NCBI RefSeq assembly: GCF_036785885.1
Contig: NC_092312.1
Location: 13,038,001-13,102,000 of the forward strand
Source: Coffea arabica
Lineage: Eukaryota > Streptophyta > Magnoliopsida > Gentianales > Rubiaceae
Direction: 5' to 3'
Length of the DNA: 64,000 bases
Below the pieces are notes generated by a model. The model searched no databases and was not told where the DNA came from. It saw nothing but the letters and a program-made list of their open reading frames with translations. Shown here one piece after another: positions 21,770-35,229 of this stretch (position 1 is the stretch's first letter; every line of letters starts with the position of its first letter). The translations under genes and the position numbers were made by a program.

Positions 21770-22942
21770 GGAATAATTTCAGGTTTCTGACAATTTCACT
21801 CAACTTTCCTTAGATTTACATAATTACATTGACCTCCCTTAGTGCAACAAAATTACTAGAATGTCCTTCACTTAATTAGTTGATTCATAAAGAAAGACAC
21901 CATACCACTATAACCAGCAAAACATTCCCAATTGTCGTATAATCTGCAATCACTTCCTTTCACCTCTCTCTCTAACTCCTCTCCTTCATCCCATATTATG
22001 TATCACTAGATTCATAGCCACCACCTAAACCACCATGCTCATCACTATTCCCTCTCATTTCGAATGTCATTTTTTTACTTGATTCCTTTCTTTCTTCACA
22101 TTCTATTGCAAATATTAGCAAATACTGATTAAATAGAGAGCAAAGAACAGAAACAAGAATTTCTTCATTATCAAATTAAATAAGGAGAGGATGGCAAATA
22201 GAAAGAATAAATTTGAAACCAATAGCTGAAAGTAAGAGGGACCGGATGATTGGTATATTGTTGTGTCTATTTATTCAAAAAAATTTATTTGATATCCATA
22301 AAAATATTTAATAGATATCCATAACTGCACTTGTTGCTGAAAAATGAAAAATTCATCTTTTTGTTTTTGATTTACTAATGTGAACAGTGGTTTTTTTTTT
22401 TTTTTTTTTATGGAGATAGGATTAGTCTCTAATAGAGATGATGGAGTAATAATGGGTTATTCTTTAGGTCACAGTGGCATTGCTCCTAGTATCCATATAG
22501 GTGATGATGGGCTAGATTAGCTATTGCTAGTGGGTTGAGAAAGTTGTAGGCAAGCTTTTAGGTTTTTTAAGTGGGGTTATATTTGATCACGTAGTTTTTA
22601 GTGAAAGCCTTTGGGAAGCAAGATGATTCTAAGGCTGCAAATATTTGTTAAAATCACTTGAAATGGAGATTGAACTATAAATAATTGTTTGCTCGATTGG
22701 CTTGGTATAGTGGCAGGTTTGCGATGGTTTTAGAAAAAGAAAATGTGCATGATTGAACTAACTTTTTCTCTTTGTTGTTATGTCAATAAGGGTATATTAG
22801 GATTTTTGAAGAGAAATGTAGTATATTGGGTCTATATAGTTGCCTAAACAGTAAAAGTATGGGAGGTATGTATAATTTTTAAAACTTAAGGGGAGGCGAC
22901 TACAATTGTTATAAACCTCAAGGGAGGTTTGTAAAATTATGG
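21770..22942. mobile_element. Probable Mutator-like non-autonomous remnant
   Basis: The left end reads ggaataatttcaggtttctg and the right end, in inverse, gccataattttacaaacctc. Both are followed by cctcccttg-type sequence. This is the common plant TIR theme of ATAATTTCAGAAACCTCCC. Similar ends occur at 8340-8421, 45310-45395 and 60511-60560. No target duplication was established. Confidence 0.4.
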
Positions 22943-24746
22943 CTTTTATTTTTATATTTAGCATATAAATAGTTTTATAATTTTGGAGTTGATAATGCAG
23001 TTAGTGTTTAAAAGTAAAAAGAACAATGTGTATAATCAAATGATGAAAATGGCCAAAACTATTCCGATTTGTTAGAAGTTAGAATAAAAATTTTAGATTA
23101 ACATCTTGCATTCCTGGTAGGTGCCATTTAACATTTGGAGATAGATATTCGTTAAAGAATCAACAATAAGTTATGGTTGTTTAGAGAAACTCAAAAAATA
23201 AAGTAAAGTGCTTCTTCTAAAATATCTCCAAGAAAAAAAGGTGAAAAAAAGATTATAGTCCATGTTAAGAAAACAAAAAAGAATATAATTCAGAAAAATA
23301 GTACTACCTTTGGTTGGGCTCACATATTCCTCACCTCAAAGGATCGAATACAGAAGCAAATTTTGTATCTATTTCAAATTGAAAATTTTGTATAATTGTT
23401 AAAAATGAGAAATCAAATTTAAAAAATGTACTGAGTTGAATGTTCAACTCATGATGTTATGAAATCGAAAATAATTCAACTCCTTTCAGAAAACTTGTCG
23501 ATTATAACTTGCACAAAAACCTGCAATTGAGGGGGCAAAAAGATATCCAGTATATTCATGGCCAAAATTTGTAGCACTCATAAGGAAAATACAAATACAT
23601 ATATCCACAATTTATAAAAAAAAGAAAAGAAATATGCATCAATTTCTATGATGGCTGAAGAAATTGCGAGCTAACCAGAGCTACTTTTTTGGTCCGTTAA
23701 TAAGAACTATTTTTTTTCCATTAAGAGCTAGATCTACCATTTGAAGACATTCTATGATGCCTAGAGCAAAATACATCCAAGCAAAGTAATTTCTAGTTGG
23801 AAAAAAAATTATGGAAAGAATTTCACCAAAAAGATGGAACTTATACATGACAAAAATCGAGCAAAGAAGGTGAGTTGCAATGGTTGCAATTCTTGCACTG
23901 GTCTATTTCTTATCTACAGGCAAGTAGGTGGTTCAAACTGAAACAACAACTAATAACTGAAGAATTAAAAAAAAATAGAGAGAGAAAGAAAACAGTAGGC
24001 ATAGTCATCTCAAAATCATAAAAACATCAACTCATCTATGAAAATAAATAAATAAAAGAATCAACTTATAAAGCAATTTGGTAGAAATCAAACATAGGAA
24101 CGTAACAAAAGAAAACAATTTGGCTGATTTACATAAAAATCGCAAAAAGGAAAAACCGAAAAAGGGAAAAAGATCCGAGCAAATCTGATTCCTCAAGCAT
24201 GCAAATAAAATAGTTAAACATAAAATATATGTCAATTACTTCTTTAGCTTCAAAATAAGAAAAAGCAAGAAGACAGAGAGCTTACCAAAACAAAAGCACT
24301 AAGAAGAGAACCAAATGACCACAAGGCTCAAATAATTGGGCATTCTCTCTTATGTATAAGAAAATTTTTGATTAAAAAAAGTAAACATCACATCTAATGA
24401 ATTTTTGGAAAAAATTCGGATGGCCTGAGACAATCGAGACACAAAAAAGTCATCCGTGACCATGCCGATTAGGTAAACAAAGATGCCGTTTAGGTAGAGA
24501 AAACATGTAGAAACAGTAAACTACAGTATTCCAGTTAGATTTTATAAGGTAGTTAATGACCACCATAAAGCTTGCAGCACGGGCTACTGCTCTTATCTCT
24601 CATCATTTGCGTGGCCATTAATTAAAAACCTGCCAATGAAATTGTGCCACTTGTACCAAGAAATACACTAATGGAAACTTGCACATAGATTGTCTCACCA
24701 CAACTTCTTAAGCACTAGTATTACGTTTGAAGGATGACTGAAGTGT

Positions 24747-25106
24747 AAATTTTACTTTACAGTCGTAAATTATAGATGCATTCTCTTAAATTTCAATTTT
24801 GAATTCTTTACCCCATAAAGTATGAATTATATTCCGCTTTAATACTTAAGATTCAATTTTTGGATACTTTACCGTCTAAACCATGAAATCTATTTTACTT
24901 TAGTCCACTTTAAATTTTGAGCAATACTTACCTACTATTCTGTTAGTTTTGATAATTCTATGGATAGATTTTATATTTTACGGGTAAATTGTTCAAAACT
25001 AAAATGGGAAGAATTTCATACTTTAGGGAATAAATTGTTCAAAAATTAAAATATAAGGACTAAGGTGGGACTCCGTCTATAATTAAGGATTTGAAGTAAA
25101 ATTTAG
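24747..25106. mobile_element. Fold-back (long inverted repeat) element
   Basis: The left half starting gtaaattttacttta pairs with the right half ending gaagtaaaattta. The imperfect pairing continues over most of 360 bases, including ataaagtatgaatt on the left against its inverse catactttagg-type partner on the right. No coding capacity. Such fold-back units behave as MITEs. Confidence 0.5.
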
Positions 25107-26402
25107 CGGATGATTAAACATAATAGTCAAATGTAGTTCTATTTCTTAATTGTCATATGAAATGTGAACTCTCAAACTTGGAATATATTTTTTATGCTTT
25201 ACGAGATAACGAAGATTTGCACGACTACAACTAACAAATTAATATTTTTTAATAATTTATTTGTGAAATTGGGTGTTTTAATACCAAAAAAAAAAAAAAT
25301 GTTGGGCAATGAGGGATTGCACAAGATGATTGCATTCTTTGACTCCCTTCAATTATTTCTCCTCAGTCCCTTTAATAATTGACTGTCAAATACAACGTTT
25401 TCATTACTAAACTCGTCCTTTTACATTTTTCACAAGTTAAATTGCCATTTAAACAAATTTGGCGTATTTGTTTACCATAAGCAACGTTGGTAAGTCAAAG
25501 TCTGCTTGAATCTACATCATTAATATAATATAGTCGATGATGAAAAGAGCTAGCCCCAAAATGACTTTTTTTTTAAAAAAAAATTATAGTATAAATGGGA
25601 ACGCTCGAATCTGAAATTTCTCACTTACACCCCTTCCTTTCAAACCACCAATCCATCCCTCCCCTCTAAACAACTTGATGTTCGACTAAACTACTCCAAA
25701 GTTCACATCTCTTGTCGCAAGACACTAGTAGCATTATCTATTATGTATTACAATATATATATATATAGCACCTAATATATCAATAATAAAATCATTATAT
25801 GCCTAAAACACCCTTAAGTACTCTGCTACTACGTACTTATTGTGACTTCTGTCAATTAGAGTCCTATATCTTCTTAACGAGTCTTTACGTCTAAATCCCG
25901 TGCTCCTAAATTTTTGTTGAGCACAAGGAAGTCAATTATGATGGTCTTCATGAGTCTATGACGCGTAGAAGAGTAAAACAATCCTAGTTGCCAAGTTTCA
26001 ATCAAATTTGACAACTTCATTAACAATCACATACACATATGAAGCTGAATATCGTGTTTCCCCTTTTTTTTTTTGGGCAAAGCTAAACATTGTGTTACAC
26101 GTTCCTCTCCTAATTTGTCTATTTACCCGAAATAAGAGAAACTTGGTTGTTTAATTTTCCACGTAACTTCTAAGCGCGGCTCCTGTTAGCAGCAAAAACA
26201 AAACTGGAAATGGTCACACGCCATTGACGCCAAGATCAAAGAGAGAAGGATAACATTAATTTGTTGTCCTTCATGACATTATCAAGGCTACAAACAATGC
26301 CTCCTATTATTTTTGTATTCCTCAAGGCTTCAATTCGCATCATGATGATAAGACTTGAAAGACACTGCTAATTAATTTTTTTTTTTTCAAAACGACAACA
26401 TT

Positions 26403-29400
26403 CTATTGAAGTATGGAAACCAAATTACAAAAATCTGAGCAACTGCCCTTACACTCCATCTGCACCAGATCATGCAGCCACGCTGGGAAGGCCTCCTTCC
26501 ATTCAGCAGAAAATTCTAGGCTAATTGCCAATTTGGCTAGCGTATGACTAACAAAGTTGTTAACTCTCCTAGTGAAAGTAAAACAACATTCATCAAAAAA
26601 TTCCTGAGTACTCCTAATATCCTCAATCACCACTGACTCAATCCTCTCAGTACCTTCCCTGTTAAGTTCTTCCACAATCTGTAAACAATCTACCTCAAAC
26701 ACCACCTTCTTCCACCCCTGTTGCTTTGCCAACTTTGTAGCCAGTCTGAGAGCCATTGATTCCTCTTGTTTTGGAGTTGAGACGCTTGAGGATGGTACAG
26801 CCCATGCCCCTAACAGCAACCCCTGCCAGTCCCTCGCCACCACTCCCCAACCTGCTCTATCTCCTTACTCTGCAATGCAGCATCAGAATTCAATTTGATC
26901 CATCCCTTCTGAGGCCTTTCCCAACCACACACCTCCTTATTCACCTTTGTGCCACTGTCCCCAACTTCCCCTTCAGTTTCTTGCGCATCCTGATACTCTT
27001 GCCACTCAACTACTGCCTTATTAACAGCAACCAAAGGATCCTTCCCACAACCATTAAACTGCTTATCATTCCTAGACTTCCAGATTTGCCAAAGCAGGTT
27101 AATTGTCAGACAAATTCGTTCCATACCTTTCTCCTTGCTCACAGCTTCTTTAAGCCCTTCCCACCAAAGCCAAAACTTGTGTCTATAAACCTCCAGACCC
27201 TCCCAGTTCAGGGGTGCTACTTTCCATATTAGCTTGGCGTTGCTACAGAAAAATAGCATATGCTCAGTGGTTTCTGGCCCCTCCCCACAACCTTTGCACA
27301 CATAATCTCCCTTTAAGCATCTTTCCCTTATTACTGCATTAACTGGCAGAATGCCATGCAAACATTTCCATATGAAATGCTTTAGTTTGTGTTTCACGCT
27401 CTGCCCCCAGAGGAAATTCCAATGTTGGTTTACACCTGACCTCCCAAAGCTGGTTCCTGCCTCCTTCCACTCCTCTCCACCCATCCTTTTCTCTTTCTTT
27501 GCCAGCCTATAACCAGATTTTACAGTGTACACACCAGTAGTAGAAAACGCCCAAAATAACCTATCCTTTCTAGGCACCTCACCAAGAGGGATACTCAAAA
27601 TCTGCTTACCCTCATCCTTATCAAACACTTTGGTTATCAGCTCCTTGTCCCACACTCCTTCCTTAATAAGTTCACTTACTTCCTGCAACTCAACATCCCT
27701 TGCCCTCCTAGTCTTAACTTTACCATCACCAGACCCTGGAACCCATCTATCCTCCCAAATATTAATTGACTTGCCATCTCCCACCTGTTTCCTTATTCCT
27801 TTCTCCAGAATTTCCCTAGCCTGCAGCAAACTCTTCCAACACCAGGAATCAGAACCATGACTTCCTGTCCTCCAAATAGATGTACCCCTAAAGTACCTGG
27901 CCTTCAGAACTCTACTTACCAATAAATTGGGATTCATCAGGATCCTCCACAACTGCTTAGCAAGCAAGGCCAGATTGAACTCATGAAGTTCCTTGAAACC
28001 CAACCCCCCCTCAGCCTTCACCTCAGTCATCTTCCCCCAACTTAGCCAATGCACCTTATGCTCATTCTCCTTCTGACCCCACCAAAACTTTGCCATTTCT
28101 GAACAAATCTCTTTGCACAGCATTTTTGGGAGAAGACATGCAGACATAACATAGGTGGGCAAAGCCATAATAACAGATTTCAAAAGCACCTCTTTCCCTG
28201 CTAAACTTAGAAATTTCTCCTTCCATCCCTGAAGCCTAGCTATTGTTTTTTTCCTTATAAAATCAAACACTTGTCTCTTTGACCTACCAATGACAAGGGG
28301 CAATCCCAGATATTTGCTCTGAGAAACCTGCTGCATACCTTGGAGCTCAGTCATCACCTCCATCCTCTGTCTTCGGCCCACATTCTTGCTAAAAAACAGT
28401 GAGGATTTCTCCATGTTAATCAGCTGTCCTGAAGCCTTCCTATACACCTCCAAGATCCTCCTGAGCTGGCTAGCCTCTACTGCATTTGCTTTACAGAAAA
28501 TCAAGGAATCATCTGCAAAAAATAAGTGAGATAATCCAGGTGCCCCTCGAGCAATCCTCATGCCTGACAAGGAACCTTGACTGTTAGCTTGCTTAATCAG
28601 GGATGAAAACCCCTCAGCACAAATCAGAAAAAGATAAGGGGATAAAGGGTCCCGCTGTCTTAGACCTCTAGTAGGCCTAATAAACCCAGTTTTTTCCCCA
28701 TTGATGTTCACAGAGTAAGTCACACTAGTTACACATTCCATAATCCAACGAATCCACCTAGAACAGAAGCCCATTTTCTCCATAAGCTTAGCTAAAAATA
28801 TCCATTCCACTCTATCGTAAGCCTTGGACATATCAAGCTTGACAGCCATATACCCATTCCCTCCAGTTCTTTTGTTTTTTAAGAAATGGACACTCTCATG
28901 AGCTATTAACACATTATCAAGAATCTGTCTGTCAGGCACAAAGGCAGACTGAGAACTACTAATACAATGATTCAAGACACATTTAAATCTGTTAGTCAGA
29001 ACCTTGGCAATGATTTTATAGGTAACATTACACAAGCTTATAGGCCTAAAGTCAGTGACTGAAGTGGGATAGTCCAATTTAGGAATCAAACTGATCAGGG
29101 TTTCATTAACAGATTTCAAAAGAAAACCAGAATGAAAGAAACTCTGGACTGCTTGCACAACATCAATTTTAACAAAATGCCAAAACTTCTGGAAAAAACA
29201 AGGAGTCATACCGTCTGGTCCAGGAGATTTGTTTGGATGCATTGAAAAGACTGCTTGATGAATCTCCTGTTCTGAGACTTCCCTGGTTAGCTTCCTATTC
29301 ATCTCAGCAGAGATAGACAGTAGAACTCCTTGTAACACTTCTGCAAATTCCTCAGGATAGTCTGAAGTGAAAATTTGCTCAAAGTAGTCTAGAATCTCTT

Positions 29401-30573
29401 TACTAGTTTTCTCCTCATTTCCACACCATACCCCATCCCTTCACTTCAGAACACTGATCCTATTTACCTTCCTTCTCCCAGTCACAGTAGCATGAAAATA
29501 ACCAGTATTCTTGTCCCCTTCCTTTAACCACTTCAGCCTTGCCTTCTGGCTCCAAAATAACTCCTCCTTCTTATAGGCAGCAGCCAACTTCCTCTTTAAC
29601 CCCAGCAGCTTGATTCTACACCCATCTGGCTTATTCAACTTAACCTCCTCTATTTCCTTTTTAACTTGCTCAACCAGCTTCTTTGCATTACAGAACCTTC
29701 TCTTACTCCAACTCAGCAACTCCACCCTTACCTTCTTGATCTTACACTGGACCTTATATAACTTGGATCCATGTTGTTGTTCTTCCCAAGCATTCCCAAT
29801 TACCTCCTTTATTTTTTTATTTAGGAGCCACCTCCTATCGAACATGAACCTTTTCTTCCACCTCTTACCTACAGGATTGGTATCTAGAACCAACATACAA
29901 TGATCTAATGCCTCAGTTCCACATGCAAACATTTTGCCTTATCTATCTTCTGAGTCCATTCTATCGTTCCCAAGATCCTATCAAGCCTCTCCTTTATCTC
30001 TCCCGCATTCCCCCAATTATTACACCATGTCCAAGGAGGTCCAACAAAACCAATATCCAGCAAGTCATTATCCTTAATGAAGGAATTGAACTCCTGAAAG
30101 CTTATTTCTGCTCTCACATTACCCCCCCACTTCTCCCCATTTGAAGTAATATCATTAAGGTCTCCCATAATTGTCCAATACTCCCCCCACAGCACCTTCC
30201 TTCTACTAATTAAATTCCATTGTTCTTTCCTAACCCCTGCATCTGAGCTCGCATATGCACAGATATACCACCAGTCAAAGCCAAATTCTGTATCCTCAAT
30301 GAGTAACTCAATGGTAAAGTTAGTAAACAGGACCTTTTTTACTTTTAACTCCTGCTTCCACATCACTGCCAGCCCCCCTGCTCTACCCACTGGATCAGCA
30401 ACAAACACCTTATCAAATCTAATCCATTGCATCACACTATTCATATAACTTTTTTTCTTTTTGGTTTCAGATAAAAAAACTAAAGAAGGAGAGTGGAGTC
30501 TCACGACCTCCCTCAACTGGGGAACTGTCAAGGGGCTCTCCACACCTCGACAGTTCCACACCACAGCCTTCAT
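26403..30573 (-). pseudogene. LINE ORF2: endonuclease-reverse transcriptase-RNase H, disabled
   Basis: ORF2 starts at ATG 30573 (MKAVVWNCRG). The AP-type endonuclease part (30573-29905) has LSETK, GDLND and LDRIL. A frameshift near 29905-29932 moves the frame to the linker (29932-29444). A single in-frame TGA at 29443-29441 follows; the frame then continues directly into the reverse transcriptase (to 26810) with SPGPDG, KLDMSKAYDRVEW and the catalytic FADD. The zf-RVT motif CKGCGEGPETTEH comes next. A further frameshift near 26870 separates the start of RNase H (KLNSDAA) from its remainder (to 26403), which keeps the acidic residues in QEESMA and FEVDCL. Only three lesions were found, so the copy is recently dead. 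One indel could also be a sequencing error. Confidence 0.92.
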
Positions 30574-30684
30574 TTAGTTGTTGGAGTCCCAATAAGGGAG
30601 GACTCCAGCCCCTCAGCCACCTCCATCCAATCTCCTTCTCCCTCCACAGGTTTGGCTCTCTTCCAGTTTTCCTTCCCTGCCTGT

Positions 30685-32100
30685 TCATCCTCCCTCTCCC
30701 CTTCCATCTCTCCTACCTTCCTCTTCCCCTTGCCCCCCAACTGTAACCCCCACATTTACATCCACCAAAGGTTTCCTCCTACTCACCTCCTTCACCAACC
30801 TTTTCCAACTCCTGTTTGCAGAAAAGCTCCCCTTTGGTCTTCCCCTCTGCTTTCCCTCCTTCCTTCTTTCCTCCATCCCCACATCCCTCATTCCTCCTTC
30901 CTTACCATCCATCCCCTTAATCCTAGCACTATCTTCCCTACCCTTCCCCCCATCACCCTCGATCCACATCATATCAACTGACTCCCCCATTCTCACCACT
31001 GAGTTTGCCTTCTGCAAATGTGACGTTTGTACCCCTTGCCTCCCCACACTCCCCAACTCCTCAGAAAACCATGCCTCTTTCCCTACATCTCCCTGCTCTA
31101 ATCCTCCCTCTTCCTGTTTATCTCTCCCTCTCCCTTCCCCATCCCCCACTGAACCTCTTCTAACCCCCTCACCTTCGCCCCTTAAATCTCCAACATCCCC
31201 AGCCAACTCCTCCTGCCCAGTATGATTTAGATTCTCTCCTCTATGAAAATCTTCTGTATATTTTAAAAGAAGACTTTCCCCCTCCCTCCTCACTTCCTCA
31301 GAAGCACCACTTTGTCTCCCCGTTTCACCCCTACCCTCACCACCATATCCAGCATTGCCTTTCCTATTAGGACTCCTCGGATAGCTAGCTCTCAACCAGT
31401 TCTCATACTGTACAGCCTTATCAGTGTTCAAGCCCCTTTTACTGCAAATCCTTTCACCATGTCCAATCAGACCACAACAAAAACAAAAATCTGGACATTT
31501 CTCATACTTAAATTCTATCCACCTCTTAACACCATTACAACTGACCATAGTGCCTCTAGGAAGAGGAATAGTAAGATCTATCTCTACCAACACCTTCAAA
31601 TGTTTCCCATCCTTACCCCCACTCTGAGGAATAATAACTTCCTTTACTTGCTCAAATATACTCCCGATCTTCCTCCCAGCTTCCTTTGTTACCCAATGCA
31701 AAGGTATATTCCAAATCTGTACCCAAATTAAAGTTTTACACAACCTCACCTCATTTTCCTCCACTCCAGGTTCCCAGCGAAGCAAAACTAACGGCAGACC
31801 ATCATAGATCCATGGCCTCTTATTCAGAACCATCTCTAAATCCTGCTCCTTATCAAACATAAACTGGAACAAATTACGCCCAACCTCCACAATTTTTAAA
31901 CGCCTCACCTGAGACCACATACTATGCGCAAAACTCCTAATTCCATTTACATTAGCTTGTTTTTCTCCCCAAACCTTACCTATCAGACTTTGCCTACATT
32001 CAAGGACTCCTGTAACCACCTCGTCCTCCTCCAACTGAACCCCCACCCTTTCCTCCTCCGACAATCTGAATTTGTGCAGAACGTCCTCAATATTCTCCAT
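30685..32100 (-). CDS. LINE ORF1: DUF4283 and CCHC zinc-knuckle protein (471 aa)
   Basis: ATG at 32100 (MENIEDVLHKF); the frame is open further upstream only from a GTG. The N-terminal half is a DUF4283 domain (about residues 20-170, with RPWIYDGLPLVL and WVQIWNIPLHW). A zinc knuckle, CFCCGLIGHGERIC, fits CX2CX4HX4C at about residue 215. The C-terminal half is low-complexity, rich in Gly, Glu and Arg. The protein is expected to bind LINE RNA and act as a chaperone in retrotransposition. The frame is intact, unlike ORF2. Confidence 0.9.
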   Translation of the reverse strand: MENIEDVLHKFRLSEEERVGVQLEEDEVVTGVLECRQSLIGKVWGEKQANVNGIRSFAHSMWSQVRRLKIVEVGRNLFQFMFDKEQDLEMVLNKRPWIYDGLPLVLLRWEPGVEENEVRLCKTLIWVQIWNIPLHWVTKEAGRKIGSIFEQVKEVIIPQSGGKDGKHLKVLVEIDLTIPLPRGTMVSCNGVKRWIEFKYEKCPDFCFCCGLIGHGERICSKRGLNTDKAVQYENWLRASYPRSPNRKGNAGYGGEGRGETGRQSGASEEVRREGESLLLKYTEDFHRGENLNHTGQEELAGDVGDLRGEGEGVRRGSVGDGEGRGRDKQEEGGLEQGDVGKEAWFSEELGSVGRQGVQTSHLQKANSVVRMGESVDMMWIEGDGGKGREDSARIKGMDGKEGGMRDVGMEERRKEGKQRGRPKGSFSANRSWKRLVKEVSRRKPLVDVNVGVTVGGQGEEEGRRDGRGEGG

Positions 32101-32714
32101 TCCCCTAACCACCGTCCACCTCGCTGCAGATCGCAGGAAGCTATCAGGATAGTGCAGACCAGAAGCTTCTCACACTGCTAATTAATTGCTATTGATGAAA
32201 TGTTGCATTATTCCACTTGTCCTTAAAAGCATATCTAATAAATGTAAAATTTGCCTTCTAAGACATTACTAATACTCCTCCAAAAATATCGAGGCCACAT
32301 GTATTCAATTTTCACTTGGATGGATGGTTGATCTGACATGCAATTGTCATGCAGTTGAATTCGATAGTAGCAGTAATTAGCTAGTGTTTTGATGCATGCA
32401 AAGCAATGATTCTGACTATCTGAGTTTAGAAAGAGCCGGAAGATAAAAGCGGGTAGTTCATCTACTACATCATTTAACACCGAATTACTAGTAAAATTAG
32501 CCGCCAAGTGTTAGAGAGAAGTACCGACAAGTAGGCCATTAGCAAGTAGCCTTCAATCTTTCGGCGGCACCAGTCTAACAAGACCAAACTGAACATCCAA
32601 CCAAACCAACTTGTTTTTAGCAAGTTCGCCACCAAAGGGGACCCGTTATAGGATGTGGGTTGTGAGTTCAAATCTCGCACCTCGCAATTAAAAAATGTTA
32701 AAGAGTGTGCTGGG

Positions 32715-32990
32715 TAAGCCTGTCAATGGTTTGGAATATTGAATTCCGACTTGCATCCTACTCGGACCCATTTAAATGAATAAATAGTTATAAAATATAT
32801 ACAAAAATTAATATATAATTATGGATAGGATATACCAGATCCGTATTCGGACTCGATCGGATTTGGATTTGGGGAGATCAAGTGTAAGACCCATCGAGTA
32901 TACGGATCGAATCTGGAGCAAGTATAAATAAATAAGTTCGGGTCTGGAACATTCAATTTCTGACCCGAACCTGATCCGTTGACATGTCTA
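32715..32990. mobile_element. Decayed hAT-like MITE
   Basis: The left end taagcctgtcaatgg and the right end, in inverse, tagacatgtcaacgg match at most positions. Possible 8-bp flanks gtgctggg and gtgccgaa agree at five of eight. The interior has several ggatc/gacccg-type units, as in the hAT element at 9439. Old or uncertain. Confidence 0.35.
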
Positions 32991-35229
32991 GTGCCGAAGC
33001 ATGCCTTTAATTAATGAGTGTACCAGAGCACCCCTTTGATCTAAATGAACCTGTCTTTCCTCTAACCCTTTATATAACCCAGTTAAGTTCCCCTCGTAGC
33101 ATAACATCGTAGAGGTGTTGCCAATTGATAAAAGAAAAATTTGCATATCACTATTTGATTATGAATACCCCACCTAAAAATCCCCATTTCTAGCAAAGCT
33201 CAAGAATCAACACATAGTTTTACCCCTCTAAGAAACTATCAGTCAAGTTGATGCCTGTACTAAAGATACAGCCGCGTGATGAACTCAGGCAATAAGATTA
33301 AGCAGATATACTCCATGATGGTTAATAACTTCGCGAGATTCTGCACTGCAGTAGGCAATTTTCAATGCATTGAAATTTGAAAGTAACGAATGCCCATTGT
33401 AGCTTTGTTGAACACGGCATGTATGTTCCAGACAATGTTGAGCTGCCGTTCAAGGTGCCAAAGTACTGCGACATGAATGGTTATATTTGTTGGCTAGTAA
33501 GCTTTTTTCAAAATTATACTTGTTATTAATTGAGTCAACTTGTAGTGGTCCATATATCTTCTCCTAATTTATTTGGGTTGCTGTAGAATAAACAAGGGCC
33601 GCTTTGCAATTACAGTTAATCAATTGCACCATATAATGTAAGCACTATCACAATAAATGTATGTACGAGAACAACAAAGGAAGATGATAAGATTATAATA
33701 TATAAAAAACACAGCAAATTTTGTCACTAATTGAAAGTTATATAACAGGGCTATTTCCATTTGTCAAAATTCAAATTAAATCTTTTGGATCATCAATTGT
33801 TTCGTATAATTACTACTATGTTTTCAGACTCGGACTGGGTATCGATTCGGTCGCAATGGGTTCTATTGGATTCGATCGGAGTTGAATCAAATGACGTCAT
33901 AAACAAAAATTATTTAAAAACTAAACTATTGTATGTAAAATACCTAAGAGCATGTTAATATTAATAAAGGTATATTCATATATATTTGATATTTCAAATA
34001 TATTTAACAAGAAAATACAAAGAAATTAGAACAACCAAGTAGCAATTTATATTATTTAATGAACATTAACAAGTTTAGAATTAAAATTATGGACTTAATT
34101 GGAAAATAACACCAAACTTTAAGACAACATTTATAAAGTATGAAATATTTGAGGTATATTAATAATTTTTAATAACATAGGGGTCAAAATATAATATAAA
34201 AAATGCTTTGACCTTTGAAAAAAAAAAGAACTTTGACAGTTGCTGGTTCTTCCTGATTCTTCAGTTTTTTCCAGTCAAATCCGGTTTTTGACCTGGTTTG
34301 ATTGAGTTTTTATTTGTTCGGTTTTTAGGGATAATTCGGACCGTACAATTGGCCGGTTCTTGGTTCGACCGGTCAGACCAGCTGATCTGGTTCGAATTTA
34401 AAAACTTAGAATTACTATTGTCATTGCAGAGAACTTTGTCTGATAAATAAGACTTGAACTTGACTTGTCCTTCAGTCTTTCTTCTTATTGGCAGGACTAA
34501 AGTCCCGGTAATCCTGAATTTGGATTTTTTGTTTTATTGACTGTTGTGATGAATTAGAAAAACCAACTCCAAAAATGTAGAATTGTTGGTTTAAGTAAGT
34601 AATTGAATTCTTACATTATGCAGGTATCAAAACAAGTATTTAGGCTTTTGGTATTGCATATGATGTATTTTAAATAAAGGAAAGAGAAGAAAAACAAAAG
34701 GAAAGTGAAATGAAAAATAAGGGACATTTTAATTTTAAATAAGGAAAAACAATAATTGTTAGGTCAACAGCATGAAGTACCTCGTGCCACACATATTTGG
34801 AAGTATCAGCAGTAAAATTTAGACCAAATGGCATTCTCACCAGCTTCTGTTCACAATTTCCCAGTATGGTAAATCAATACTGCTCCAAATGAAATAATAC
34901 AATTTCTAAGTTTATCATAAAAAAAACAACACTGAGTATGTGTACTCTTAACTTTGTGTTTGAAATTTATGATATAGTTTTTTTTAACCTTATAAGATTA
35001 CAAGAAACCATTGTGGAGGTAATACAATCAACAAATTAACAAAAAAAAAAAGGTAATTACACTTACAATTGAACCCACAAATATTGAGAGATAAACGCAC
35101 GTGTAGTGAAACTTTATTAGATAGCCTATACATCTTAAAAGTATGATTTTTTTTTGTTCAAAAGAGATTTCAAACTTTATAAAACCAACGGCTTTTTGGC
35201 TGTTCGCCACCACCAAGACTTGGTGGGAA

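Larger units (their letters stand above)
20871..26361. other. Intergenic, AT-rich, no gene recognised
   Basis: About 5.5 kb with only short ORFs. The first 250 bases should contain the promoter of the BBE-like gene, but no convincing TATA box was identified. Two probable transposon remnants (21770-22942 and 24747-25106) are listed separately. Runs of T or A occur near 21560, 22390 and 26065. Confidence 0.5.
26378..32171 (-). mobile_element. Full-length L1-type LINE with RNase H
   Basis: 5,794 bp on the minus strand, with a 16-bp target duplication acactgctaattaatt at 26362-26377 and 32172-32187. The 3' end is a run of about 12 A (plus-strand T run after 26377). The order is 5' UTR (about 70 bases), ORF1, a 111-base gap, then ORF2 (endonuclease, reverse transcriptase, zf-RVT, RNase H), the layout of plant L1 elements. 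The intact 5' end and perfect duplication suggest a fairly recent insertion by target-primed reverse transcription. Confidence 0.95.

Noticed and set aside
30493-30981. Plus-strand Pro/Ser-rich ORF of 162 codons
   Set aside because: Antisense shadow of the LINE ORF1 C-terminus.
32101-32112. LINE ORF1 start at 32112
   Set aside because: That codon is GTG; the first ATG is at 32100.
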